Below are positions 54,709 to 63,415 of a stretch of 64,000 bases of DNA, in pieces. The notes below the pieces were generated by a model. That model was not told the origin of the DNA, ran no database searches, and saw only the letters and a program-made list of their open reading frames with translations. The DNA is from JAHFUI01 sp039931615 (GTDB lineage Bacteria > Acidobacteriota > Vicinamibacteria > Vicinamibacterales > CAVVIG01). The translations under genes and the position numbers were made by a program. Numbering within the stretch: the first letter of the stretch is position 1; the number at the start of each line of letters is the position of its first letter. The DNA is taken from the NCBI GenBank assembly GCA_039931615.1, contig JBDTRR010000012.1, positions 36,488 through 100,487 on the forward strand, given 5' to 3'.

Positions 54709-56208
54709 ATGTCCACCCAGACCCTGTGCGTGACCGTGACCGGATCAGACCTGGCCGAGCTGCGCCGAAGGCGCGACGCCGTCACCGGCGCCGACCTCGT
54801 CGAGCTGCGGCTCGACACGGTCCGCGATCCGGATGCGGCCGGCGCGTTGGCCGGCCGCCGGCTGCCGGCCATCGTCACCTGTCGCCCGACCTGGGAAGGC
54901 GGCGCGTTCGCTGGTTCTGAAGAGGAGCGTCGCCGGCTGCTCGCCGGCGCCCTGGCTGCCGGCGCTGAATACGTCGACGTCGAGGCCCGCGCCGGATTCG
55001 ACGATCTGATCGCCAGCACCGGCGGCAGGCGCATCGTGCTGTCGTCGCATGATTTCGACGGCCTGCCGCTCGATCTCGAGAGCCGCCTCCGCGCGATGCG
55101 CGGGACAGGCGCGGAGGTGGTCAAGGTCGCGGTCACGGTCGCGCGGCTGAGCGACTGCGTGACCTTGCGCGACATCGCAGGCCGGAGCAACGGCGGGAAC
55201 AATGCCCAGAACAACGCCCAGAACCATGACACGTGCGGCCTGGTGCTGATTGGCATGGGCGAGTGCGGGGCGATCACCCGGGTGCTGCCGTCGCGCTTCG
55301 GCTCGCGGTGGTCCTACGCGGGCCTGCTCGCCGGCGTCGGCCAGCTGACGCCCGAGACGCTTCTGAACGAGCTGCACTTCCGCGATCTGGGCCCGGCGAC
55401 CTCGCTCTACGGCGTCGTCGGCTCGCCGGTCTCGCACTCGGTCTCGCCGGCGATGCACAACGCGGCGTTCCGGGCGGCCGGCATCGACGCGATCTACCTG
55501 CCGCTCCCGGCGGCCGACGCCGACGACTTCGTGGCGTTCGCGCGCGCCTTCGGCGTCAAGGGGGCCAGCATCACGATTCCCTACAAGGTGGCGATGTTCG
55601 ATCGCGTCGACCGGGTTTCGGAAATCGCGACGCGAGTCGGGGCCATCAACACGGTCCGGATCGATGGCGACAGCTGGCAGGGGGACAACAGCGACGTCGA
55701 CGGGTTCCTGGCGCCGCTGGCCGATGAGAGGCCGCTCCAGGGCGCCCGCGCGGCCCTGGTCGGTGCGGGCGGCGCCGCCCGCGCTGTCGCCGTGGCGCTG
55801 TCCGGGCGCGGCGCGCAGGTCCGCGTGCACGCGCGCGACCCACGCCGTGCCGCCGAAGTGGCGGCGCTCGTCGCCGGCGCGACCGGCACACTTCCGCCGG
55901 CATCCGGCAGCTGGGATCTGCTGGTGAACTGCACGCCGGTCGGGATGTACCCCGAGGTCGACGCGACGCCGGTCCCGGCGGCGCACCTGTCGCCGGGGCT
56001 TGTCTACGATCTGATTTACAACCCGGATGAGACCAGACTGCTGCGGGACGCGCAGGCCGCCGGCTGCCGGACCATCGGCGGGCTCGAGATGCTGGTCGGG
56101 CAGGCGCGCAAGCAGTTCGAGTGGTGGACCGGGATCAGCCCGTCCGGCGCGGTGATGCGCAATGCCGCAATTGGGAAGCTGGCGGAATTCATGGCGGTCC
56201 GTTTATGA
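54709..56208 (+). CDS. aroDE: Fused 3-dehydroquinate dehydratase and shikimate dehydrogenase
   Basis: This 499-residue bifunctional enzyme catalyses two consecutive shikimate steps. Residues ~1-215 are type I dehydroquinase (VELRLDTVRD; IVLSSHDF with the active-site His; VKVAVT with the Schiff-base Lys). Residues ~225-499 are shikimate dehydrogenase (GVVGSPVSHSVSPAMHNAAF, ASITIPYKVAMFD, NADP loop LVGAGGAARAV, NCTPVGMYP). A short Asn/Gln-rich tandem insert (NNAQNNAQN) lies in the dehydratase part. Its position as the first gene of a trp operon links precursor supply to Trp synthesis. The ATG at 54709 follows the attenuator. Confidence 0.95.
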   Translation: MSTQTLCVTVTGSDLAELRRRRDAVTGADLVELRLDTVRDPDAAGALAGRRLPAIVTCRPTWEGGAFAGSEEERRRLLAGALAAGAEYVDVEARAGFDDLIASTGGRRIVLSSHDFDGLPLDLESRLRAMRGTGAEVVKVAVTVARLSDCVTLRDIAGRSNGGNNAQNNAQNHDTCGLVLIGMGECGAITRVLPSRFGSRWSYAGLLAGVGQLTPETLLNELHFRDLGPATSLYGVVGSPVSHSVSPAMHNAAFRAAGIDAIYLPLPAADADDFVAFARAFGVKGASITIPYKVAMFDRVDRVSEIATRVGAINTVRIDGDSWQGDNSDVDGFLAPLADERPLQGARAALVGAGGAARAVAVALSGRGAQVRVHARDPRRAAEVAALVAGATGTLPPASGSWDLLVNCTPVGMYPEVDATPVPAAHLSPGLVYDLIYNPDETRLLRDAQAAGCRTIGGLEMLVGQARKQFEWWTGISPSGAVMRNAAIGKLAEFMAVRL

Positions 56209-57677
56209 AGATCACGTCATTTGACGAGTTCACTGAGCTGGCGGGGCGCGGCACGTTCGTGCCGGTGTGCAAGGAGATCGTCGCCGACCTGTTCACGCCG
56301 GTCTCGGCGTTCCTGAAGATCGCCGAGCACGCCGACTACGCATTTCTGCTCGAGAGCGTCGAAGGCGGCGAGCACGTTGGCCGCTATTCGTTTCTCGGCA
56401 AGGACCCGTTCCTGATCCTGCGGGAGCGGGACGGCCAGCAGACGATCGAGCGGGCGGGGAAGCTGACCACCAGCGATCGCCCGTTCATCGAGACGCTGCG
56501 CGGCCTGATGGCCGACTTCCACTCGCCGATCGTGCCCGACCTGCCGCGGTTCACCGGCGGCGCGGTCGGTTACTTCGGCTACGGCGCGGCGTCCTGGTTC
56601 GAGCCGGTGCTCGGCGATCTGGGCGCGCCGACGGACGGCACCGACGCCGCCGGGTTCATGCTGTTCGACACCGTCCTGGCCTTCGATCACGTGCAGCACC
56701 GGATCCTGATCATCGCCAACGCGCGGATCACGCCCGACGAGGATCTGGAATCGCTCTATCAGTTCGCGTGCGCGAAGATCGGTTTCCTCGAGCGTGAACT
56801 CGAGCGCACGCTGTCGCACGGCGCCAGACAGCCGCCCGGCGATCTGGATCTGCAATCCAACTACACCCGCGAGGCGTTCGAGGCGCAGGTCCGGACCGCC
56901 AAGGAGTACATCGCGGCCGGCGACATCTATCAGGTCGTGCTGTCGCAGCGCTTCGAGGCCGAGGTCGGGGCCGATCCGTTCACGGTCTATCGCGCGCTGC
57001 GCCACGTCAACCCGTCGCCCTACATGTATTTCATCCGGATGGGCCCGGTCTCGGTGGTCGGCTCGTCGCCCGAGATGCTGGTCCGCGTCGAGGGTTCGCG
57101 CGTCGAGACCCACCCGATCGCCGGCACCCGCCCGCGCGGCCGCTCCGACGAAGACGACCTGCGGCTGGCCGAGGAGCTGAAGCGCAACGAGAAGGAGCGC
57201 GCCGAGCACGTCATGCTCGTCGATCTCGGACGCAACGACGTCGGCCGGGTCTGCGAATATGGCTCCGTCCGGGTCCCGCAGTTCATGGCGCTCGAGCGCT
57301 TCTCCCACGTGATGCACCTGACCTCGATTGTCGAAGGCCGGCTGGCCGCCGACCGCGACCGCTTCGACGCGCTGGTGTCGTGCTTCCCGGCCGGGACGGT
57401 GTCGGGCGCGCCGAAAGTGCGGGCGATGCAGATCATCAGGGATCTCGAGCCGTCGGGCCGCGGCCTCTACGCCGGCGCGGTCGGCTACCTCGATTTCGCC
57501 GGCAACCTCGACTTCTGCATCGCCATTCGCACCATCATCATGTCGGCGGGCAAGGCCTACATCCAGGCCGGGGCCGGCATCGTGATGGATTCCACCCCTG
57601 CCGCCGAATACGACGAAACACGGGACAAGATGCGGGCGCTGGTGCGCGCCCTCGAACTGGCGCAAGCCGGACTGTGA
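56205..57677 (+). CDS. trpE: Anthranilate synthase component I
   Basis: This 490-residue enzyme makes anthranilate from chorismate and ammonia supplied by TrpG. The feedback-control LLES motif (FLLESVEGGEHVGRYSFLG), the chorismate-binding core (IYQVVLSQRFEAE, PSPYMYFIRMG, THPIAGTRPRG, FPAGTVSGAPKVRAMQI) and the end YIQAGAGIVMDSTPAAEY are canonical. It overlaps aroDE by four bases. Confidence 0.97.
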   Translation: MKITSFDEFTELAGRGTFVPVCKEIVADLFTPVSAFLKIAEHADYAFLLESVEGGEHVGRYSFLGKDPFLILRERDGQQTIERAGKLTTSDRPFIETLRGLMADFHSPIVPDLPRFTGGAVGYFGYGAASWFEPVLGDLGAPTDGTDAAGFMLFDTVLAFDHVQHRILIIANARITPDEDLESLYQFACAKIGFLERELERTLSHGARQPPGDLDLQSNYTREAFEAQVRTAKEYIAAGDIYQVVLSQRFEAEVGADPFTVYRALRHVNPSPYMYFIRMGPVSVVGSSPEMLVRVEGSRVETHPIAGTRPRGRSDEDDLRLAEELKRNEKERAEHVMLVDLGRNDVGRVCEYGSVRVPQFMALERFSHVMHLTSIVEGRLAADRDRFDALVSCFPAGTVSGAPKVRAMQIIRDLEPSGRGLYAGAVGYLDFAGNLDFCIAIRTIIMSAGKAYIQAGAGIVMDSTPAAEYDETRDKMRALVRALELAQAGL

Positions 57678-57686
57678 CGGAGATCC

Positions 57687-58262
<576 letters not shown>

Positions 58263-58265
58263 GTG

Positions 58266-59306
58266 ATGTTTCCGCTACTGATCGAAAAGCTCGGGCGCCA
58301 TCAGGATCTGACGATGGAGGAGGCGTCCGCCGCGATGGCGCAGATCATGGAAGGCCGTGCCGCGCCGGCGCAGATTGCCGGGCTGCTGATCGGCCTGGCG
58401 ATGAAGGGCGAGCGGCCGTCGGAGATCGTCGGCCTGGCCCGGACGATGCGCGCGCATGCCGTGCCGGTGGCGACCCGGTACGATCGCGTCTTCGACACGT
58501 GCGGGACCGGCGGCGATCGATCCGGCACCTTCAATATTTCGTCGTGCGCGGCGCTGGTCGTCGCGGCCTGCGGCGTCCGGGTGGCGAAGCACGGCAATCG
58601 GTCGGTCTCGAGCCGATCGGGCAGCGCCGACGTGTTCGAGGCGCTCGGCGTCGCCGTCTCGGCCGCACCTGAAGTGGTCGAGCGGTGTCTCGCCGACGCC
58701 CGCATCGGCTTCTTCTTCGCGCCGACGTTCCATCCGGCGATGCGGTACGCTGCCGAGGCGCGGCGCGATCTGGGAGTGCGGACCGCGTTCAACCTGCTCG
58801 GCCCGCTGACCAATCCGGCCGGGGCGACGCGGCAGCTGGTCGGCGTACCGCGTCCCGAGCTGACCGAGCTGATCGCCCGGGCCTTGATGCTGTTGGGATC
58901 GGAGCGCGCCTGGGTCGTTCATGGCGCCGACGGGATCGACGAGATTTCCATCTCAGGCTATACCAAGATCTCCGAGTGCCGCGATGGGGCGGTCAATACG
59001 TTCCACCTGCATCCGGCCGATGTCGGGCTGCCGAAGGCGGCAGCCGGTGCGCTGATGGGGGCGACCGCCCACGACAACGCGCTGATCATCCAGCGCGTGC
59101 TGGGCGGCGAGCGCGGCGCGCCCCGCGACGTCGTGCTGCTCAACGCCGGCGCCGCCCTGTTCATCGATGGCGTCGCGTCGTCGGTCGAGGATGGCATCCA
59201 GCGGGCCGGGCAGGCGATCGACCGCGGCGACGCGACACGCACGCTCGAGCGGCTGGTCGCGATTTCCACTGCCGCCGCCTCCCCGGCGGGAGCCGCCGGC
59301 CAGTGA
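58266..59306 (+). CDS. trpD: Anthranilate phosphoribosyltransferase
   Basis: This 346-residue enzyme joins anthranilate to PRPP. The PRPP loop is FDTCGTGGDRSGTFNIS. KHGNRSVSSRSGSADVFEALG and FFFAPTFHPAM with RTAFNLLGPLTNPA are typical. ATG 58266 is used; the GTG just before it at 58263 adds one residue. The gene starts right at the trpG stop. Confidence 0.96.
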   Translation: MFPLLIEKLGRHQDLTMEEASAAMAQIMEGRAAPAQIAGLLIGLAMKGERPSEIVGLARTMRAHAVPVATRYDRVFDTCGTGGDRSGTFNISSCAALVVAACGVRVAKHGNRSVSSRSGSADVFEALGVAVSAAPEVVERCLADARIGFFFAPTFHPAMRYAAEARRDLGVRTAFNLLGPLTNPAGATRQLVGVPRPELTELIARALMLLGSERAWVVHGADGIDEISISGYTKISECRDGAVNTFHLHPADVGLPKAAAGALMGATAHDNALIIQRVLGGERGAPRDVVLLNAGAALFIDGVASSVEDGIQRAGQAIDRGDATRTLERLVAISTAAASPAGAAGQ

Positions 59307-59328
59307 CCGGGGCCCAGTGACCGAAGCA

Positions 59329-60192
59329 ATGACCGGCACGGCACCCGATCTGCTGACGACGATCCTGGCCGCCACCCGGCGCGGTGTCGATGTCCGCCAG
59401 CAACGCGAGCCGATGGCGGGCCTGGCCCGGCAGGTCGAGGCGCGCAGCGACGACGCCGGCCGGTTCCTGGCGGCGCTGCTGGCGGACGATCGCGTCAACG
59501 TCATCGCCGAATGCAAGCGGCGATCGCCGTCGAAAGGGGTGCTGCGCGCGAGCTACGATCCGGTGGCCATCGCCCGGAGCTACGCGGCTGCCGGCGCGGC
59601 GGCAATCTCGGTGCTGACCGAGCCGACATTCTTCGACGGGTCGCTGGCGCACCTGGCGGCGGTACGGGCAGCGGTCGACGTCCCGCTGCTGCGCAAGGAC
59701 TTCATCGTCTCGGAGTACCAGCTGTTCGAGGCCAGGGCGGCCGGTGCCGATGCCGTGCTGCTGATTGTCGCGGCGCTGACGCCGGCGGAACTGGTTTGGT
59801 TGAGTCAGCGGGCCGCCGAAATCGGACTCGACGTGCTGGTCGAGGTCCACACGGCCGGGGAGCTCGAGCGGGCGCTGGAGGCAAGGGCGCGGATCATCGG
59901 CGTCAACAACCGGAACCTGCGCACGCTCGAGGTCGACGTGCACGCGTCGGAGATGCTGATCGAACGGGTGCCGGGCGGCGTCGTGGCGGTCAGCGAAAGC
60001 GGACTGCGTACGGCCGATGATCTGATCCGGCTGCGGCGCCTCGGGTATCGCGCGTTTCTGATTGGCGAGCGCTTCATGGCGGCGGAGGACCCGGGGGCGG
60101 CGCTGCAGGGACTGATGAGGGAGGCCTCTGCGCCCGCCGCGTCCTCGGGAGGGGCGAAGCCCGGATCGGGAGGGGCGAAGCCCATATGGTAA
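59329..60192 (+). CDS. trpC: Indole-3-glycerol-phosphate synthase
   Basis: This 287-residue TIM-barrel enzyme shows the family start DLLTTILAATRRGVDVRQ, the catalytic IAECKRRSPSKG, LRKDFIVSEYQ, DVLVEVHTAGELERAL, IGVNNRNLRT and SESGLRT. An in-frame GTG at 59317 could add four residues. The last 16 residues (SSGGAKPGSGGAKP) come from a duplicated GGGAGGGGCGAAGCCC hairpin and are not conserved. The stop overlaps trpF by seven bases. Confidence 0.96.
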   Translation: MTGTAPDLLTTILAATRRGVDVRQQREPMAGLARQVEARSDDAGRFLAALLADDRVNVIAECKRRSPSKGVLRASYDPVAIARSYAAAGAAAISVLTEPTFFDGSLAHLAAVRAAVDVPLLRKDFIVSEYQLFEARAAGADAVLLIVAALTPAELVWLSQRAAEIGLDVLVEVHTAGELERALEARARIIGVNNRNLRTLEVDVHASEMLIERVPGGVVAVSESGLRTADDLIRLRRLGYRAFLIGERFMAAEDPGAALQGLMREASAPAASSGGAKPGSGGAKPIW

Positions 60193-60815
60193 TCAAGATT
60201 TGCGGTATCACCCGTCTGGAAGACGCCCGGTTCGCCGTCGCGTGCGGGGCGACGGCGCTGGGCTTCGTCTTCTGGCCGGACAGCCCGCGGGCGATCGATC
60301 CGGCGCGGGCCCGGGCGATCGCCGCGTCGTTGCCGCCGTTCGTGACGCCGGTCGGCGTGTTCGTCAACCAGCCGGCAGACGAGGTCACTCGCGTGGCGGC
60401 TGATGTCGGACTGGGCGTGGTGCAGCTGCACGGCGACGAGAGCCTCGAGTTCGCCGCCAGCCTGAACCGGCCGGTATTGAAAGCGATGACGCTCGATGGT
60501 GCGATAGAGAGCTGGCCCGGCGAAACGATGATCCTGCTCGACGCGCACGATCCGGTGCGGCGGGGCGGCACCGGCCGGACGATCGATTGGACCAGGGCGG
60601 CGGCGATGGCGGCGCGCCGGCCGATCGTGCTGGCGGGCGGGTTGAATCCCGACAACGTCGCCGAGGCCATCGACCGTGTGCGGCCGTTCGGGATCGACGT
60701 GTCGTCGGGCGTCGAGTCGGCGCCCGGCATCAAGGATCACGGCCGGCTGACGCGGCTGTTCGAGTCAATTGGCGAAGCGGCGGCAGTACAGAGGACACCA
60801 TGGACAGCACGGTGA
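60186..60815 (+). CDS. trpF: Phosphoribosylanthranilate isomerase
   Basis: This 209-residue TIM-barrel enzyme starts with the catalytic Cys motif VIKICGITRLEDARFAV and has ALGFVFWPDSPRAI, VGVFVNQPADEV, VQLHGDES, LDAH and LAGGLNPDNVAEAI. A catalytic Asp is seen in IDVSSGVESAPGIKD. It overlaps trpC at the start and trpB at the end. Confidence 0.96.
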   Translation: MVIKICGITRLEDARFAVACGATALGFVFWPDSPRAIDPARARAIAASLPPFVTPVGVFVNQPADEVTRVAADVGLGVVQLHGDESLEFAASLNRPVLKAMTLDGAIESWPGETMILLDAHDPVRRGGTGRTIDWTRAAAMAARRPIVLAGGLNPDNVAEAIDRVRPFGIDVSSGVESAPGIKDHGRLTRLFESIGEAAAVQRTPWTAR

Positions 60816-62068
60816 CGGGATCGGCTGCGACTACGGCAGGGATCGCGGCCGCGACCGCGCGGCGCGACCCTGACGCGCGCGGCTACTTCGGGGAGTTCGG
60901 CGGGCGGTTCGTGCCCGAGACGCTGGTCGAGCCGGTCGAGGCGCTCGAACGCGCCTACTTCGAGGCGCGGGACGATCCGCAGTTCCGGCAGGAGCTCGAT
61001 CGGCTGCTCGAGCACTACGTCGGACGGCCGACCCCGGTGTCGGAGACGGTCCGCCTGGCGCAGGCCTCCGGCGGCGCACGCATCTTCCTCAAGCGCGAGG
61101 ATCTCACGCACACCGGCGCCCACAAGATCAACAACGCGCTCGGCCAGGCGCTGCTGGCGGTGCGGATGGGCAAGCGCCGGATCGTCGCCGAGACCGGCGC
61201 CGGCCAGCACGGCGTCGCGACGGCGACCGTCTGCGCGCTGCTCGGCCTCGAGTGCCACGTTTACATGGGTACCGAGGACATGGAGCGGCAGGCGCTGAAC
61301 GTCTTCCGGATGCGGCTGCTCGGCGCCACCGTCTGCCCGGTCGATTCGGGCAGCCGGACGCTGAAGGACGCGATCAACGAGGCGATGCGGGACTGGGTGA
61401 CCAATGTCGGGAGCACCTATTACCTGCTCGGATCGGTGCTCGGGCCGCATCCCTACCCGTTGATGGTGCGCGAATTCCAGTCGGTGATCGGCCGCGAAGC
61501 GCGCCGGCAGATGATCGCGCTGACCGGCGGGCTGCCGGATGCGATCGTCGCCTGCGTCGGCGGCGGCAGCAATGCGATGGGCGTGTTCGACGCCTTCATC
61601 GCCGACCCGGCCGTGCGGCTGATCGGGGTCGAGGCCGGCGGCGAGCGGATCAGCCGCGGCCGCCACGCGGCGCGGTTCGCCGGCGGCAGCGCCGGCGTGC
61701 TGCAGGGCACGCGGACCTTCGTCCTGCAGGACGAGGACGGCAACATCGAGCTGACGCATTCGATTTCGGCGGGCCTGGACTACGCCGCGGTCGGGCCGGA
61801 GCATTCCTGGCTGCGCGCCATCGGCCGGGCCGAGTACGCCTACGTCACCGACGAAGAGGCGCTGGCGGCGTTTCAGAGCCTGGCCCGGCTCGAAGGTATT
61901 CTGCCGGCGCTGGAATCGGCGCATGCGATCGCGCACGCCGGCAAGCTGGCGAAGGAGCTCGGCCCGGACGCCACGATCCTCGTGAACCTGTCGGGTCGCG
62001 GCGACAAGGACGTGAATACGGTGGAAAAGGTGCTGGCCGCCAAACCGGCCGTCGAGAACCCGGCGTGA
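60800..62068 (+). CDS. trpB: Tryptophan synthase beta chain
   Basis: This 422-residue PLP enzyme condenses indole and serine. Canonical stretches are GYFGEFGGRFVPETLVEP, the PLP Lys in REDLTHTGAHKINNALG, AETGAGQHGVATAT, the phosphate loop CVGGGSNAMGVFDAF and VNLSGRGDKD. The ATG at 60800 lies inside the last codons of trpF; a longer upstream frame is shadow. Confidence 0.97.
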   Translation: MDSTVTGSAATTAGIAAATARRDPDARGYFGEFGGRFVPETLVEPVEALERAYFEARDDPQFRQELDRLLEHYVGRPTPVSETVRLAQASGGARIFLKREDLTHTGAHKINNALGQALLAVRMGKRRIVAETGAGQHGVATATVCALLGLECHVYMGTEDMERQALNVFRMRLLGATVCPVDSGSRTLKDAINEAMRDWVTNVGSTYYLLGSVLGPHPYPLMVREFQSVIGREARRQMIALTGGLPDAIVACVGGGSNAMGVFDAFIADPAVRLIGVEAGGERISRGRHAARFAGGSAGVLQGTRTFVLQDEDGNIELTHSISAGLDYAAVGPEHSWLRAIGRAEYAYVTDEEALAAFQSLARLEGILPALESAHAIAHAGKLAKELGPDATILVNLSGRGDKDVNTVEKVLAAKPAVENPA

Positions 62069-62097
62069 CGCTTGAGTGGTCCGAGAGTGTGCTGACG

Positions 62098-62145
62098 ATG
62101 TTTTTTCCTCGGCGTCCTGGTCGCCCTCGGCGTCCTCGGCGGTAG
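62098..62145. repeat. Dispersed-type repeat in trpB-trpA gap
   Basis: CCTCGGCGTCCTGGTCGCC followed by CTCGGCGTCCTCGGCGG is an internally repeated CTCGGCGTCCT unit preceded by six T residues. Similar GCCGAGGACGCCGAG-type elements are known to recur between genes in many GC-rich genomes and are often mistaken for ORFs. It separates trpB and trpA by 86 bases, the largest gap within the trp genes. Confidence 0.5.
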
Positions 62146-62154
62146 AGATTCCAA

Positions 62155-62961
62155 ATGCCATCTCGTATCGATCAAACGTTTGTCCGGCTGAGGGCCGCAA
62201 AGCAGCCTGGGCTGGTGACGTTCACCACGGCTGGCGATCCCGATCTGCCGCGATCGGCGGCGATCCTGCGGGCGCTCGACCGCGCCGGCGCGGACGTGCT
62301 CGAGGTTGGGGTGCCGTTCTCGGATCCGCTGGCGGATGGCCCGGTGATCCAGCGCGCCACCGAGCGGGCGCTGGCGGCCGGCGGCAGCCTGCGTGCCTCG
62401 CTGGCGCTGGTCGCCGAGGTGCGCCCGGATGTCGCGGCGCCGATCGTCATCTTCAGCTACGCCAACCCGCTGCTGCGGATGGGGATCGAACGCTTTGCCG
62501 GCGCGGCGGCGGCGGCCGGCGTCGACGGCGTGCTGGCGCTCGACCTGCCGATCGAGGAAGCGCAGGGATTTCATGAGACGCTCAAGGCGGCCGGCCTCGA
62601 TACGATTTTCCTGTTGAGCCCGACCACGACCGACCTGCGGATCCGGCGCGCCGCCGAGATCGGCAGCGGGTTCCTCTACGGCATTTCGCGGCTGGGCGTG
62701 ACCGGGGCGCGGGCGACGGTGGCGTCGGGGGCCGCCGATCTGGTCACCAGGATTCGGGCGCATACCGCGATGCCGGTCGCGCTCGGCTTCGGGATTTCCC
62801 GCCCCGAGCACGTCGCCGAAGTGACGGCGTATGCCGACGCCGCGGTCGTCGGCAGCGCGCTGGTATCGCTGATTGGCGAGGAGCGCGGCTCACCGGCGCT
62901 GATCGATCGCGTCGAGGAGTATGTCCGGTGGTTGAAGGGCGCGCCCGCCGCGGTGGGTTGA
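62155..62961 (+). CDS. trpA: Tryptophan synthase alpha chain
   Basis: This 268-residue TIM-barrel subunit releases indole from indole-glycerol phosphate. Visible are LVTFTTAGDPDL, the catalytic Glu region VLEVGVPFSDPLADGPVIQRA, FSYANPLLRMG, GVLALDLPIEEA with the catalytic Asp, FLLSPTTTDLR and VALGFGISRPEHV. Its partner TrpB lies upstream, across a repeat-filled gap. Confidence 0.97.
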   Translation: MPSRIDQTFVRLRAAKQPGLVTFTTAGDPDLPRSAAILRALDRAGADVLEVGVPFSDPLADGPVIQRATERALAAGGSLRASLALVAEVRPDVAAPIVIFSYANPLLRMGIERFAGAAAAAGVDGVLALDLPIEEAQGFHETLKAAGLDTIFLLSPTTTDLRIRRAAEIGSGFLYGISRLGVTGARATVASGAADLVTRIRAHTAMPVALGFGISRPEHVAEVTAYADAAVVGSALVSLIGEERGSPALIDRVEEYVRWLKGAPAAVG

Positions 62962-62968
62962 TTCTGCT

Positions 62969-63322
62969 ATGACGAGCTACACGCTGGACGATTTGCGGCG
63001 CGACATCGACCGGGTCGACGAGGTGCTGGTCCGCCTGTTGAACGAACGGGCGCGCTGCGTCTGCGAGGTCGGCCGTTTGAAGAAGGAGCAGGGCGTCGAG
63101 GTCTATCAGCCGGACCGGGAAAAAGAGGTCCTGGCCCACGTCCGCAGCATCGGCGCCGAGGGCCCGCTCGGCGCGGAAGCGATCGCCCGGCTGTTCGAGC
63201 GGATCATCGACGAGGCGCGCCGGCTCGAACGGCGTGTCGTCCACGACGGGATCGACCCGCGGGAGGGCGCAGAGACGGCGGGCGGCAGCGATCCGGCGCC
63301 GGCGCCGGATCGGCGCGACTGA
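62969..63322 (+). CDS. Chorismate mutase (AroQ fold)
   Basis: This 117-residue helical enzyme converts chorismate to prephenate, the branch to Phe and Tyr. Residues ~5-85 match the AroQ pattern (LDDLRRDIDRVDEVLVRLLNERAR, KKEQGVEVYQPDREKEVL, IARLFERIIDEARRLE). The rest is a Pro/Arg/Asp-rich tail of unclear role. It lies seven bases after trpA and before DAHP synthase. In several bacteria this domain regulates DAHP synthase, so a complex of the two neighbours is plausible. Confidence 0.88.
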   Translation: MTSYTLDDLRRDIDRVDEVLVRLLNERARCVCEVGRLKKEQGVEVYQPDREKEVLAHVRSIGAEGPLGAEAIARLFERIIDEARRLERRVVHDGIDPREGAETAGGSDPAPAPDRRD

Positions 63323-63340
63323 GCTGGCACAGCGGCTGTC

Positions 63341-63403
63341 AGGGCGGCTGTCAGGGCGGCTGCCAGGGCGGTTGCCGAGGGCGGATGGCAAGGGCGGTTG
63401 GGA
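63341..63403. repeat. Short tandem repeat AGGGCGGYTG
   Basis: About five imperfect units of 12-13 bases (AGGGCGGCTGTC, AGGGCGGCTGCC, AGGGCGGTTGCCG and so on) fill the gap between chorismate mutase and DAHP synthase. Decay increases toward the right. The last unit ends 12 bases before the DAHP synthase start and could influence its translation. Confidence 0.7.
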
Positions 63404-63415
63404 AGGACAGACACC

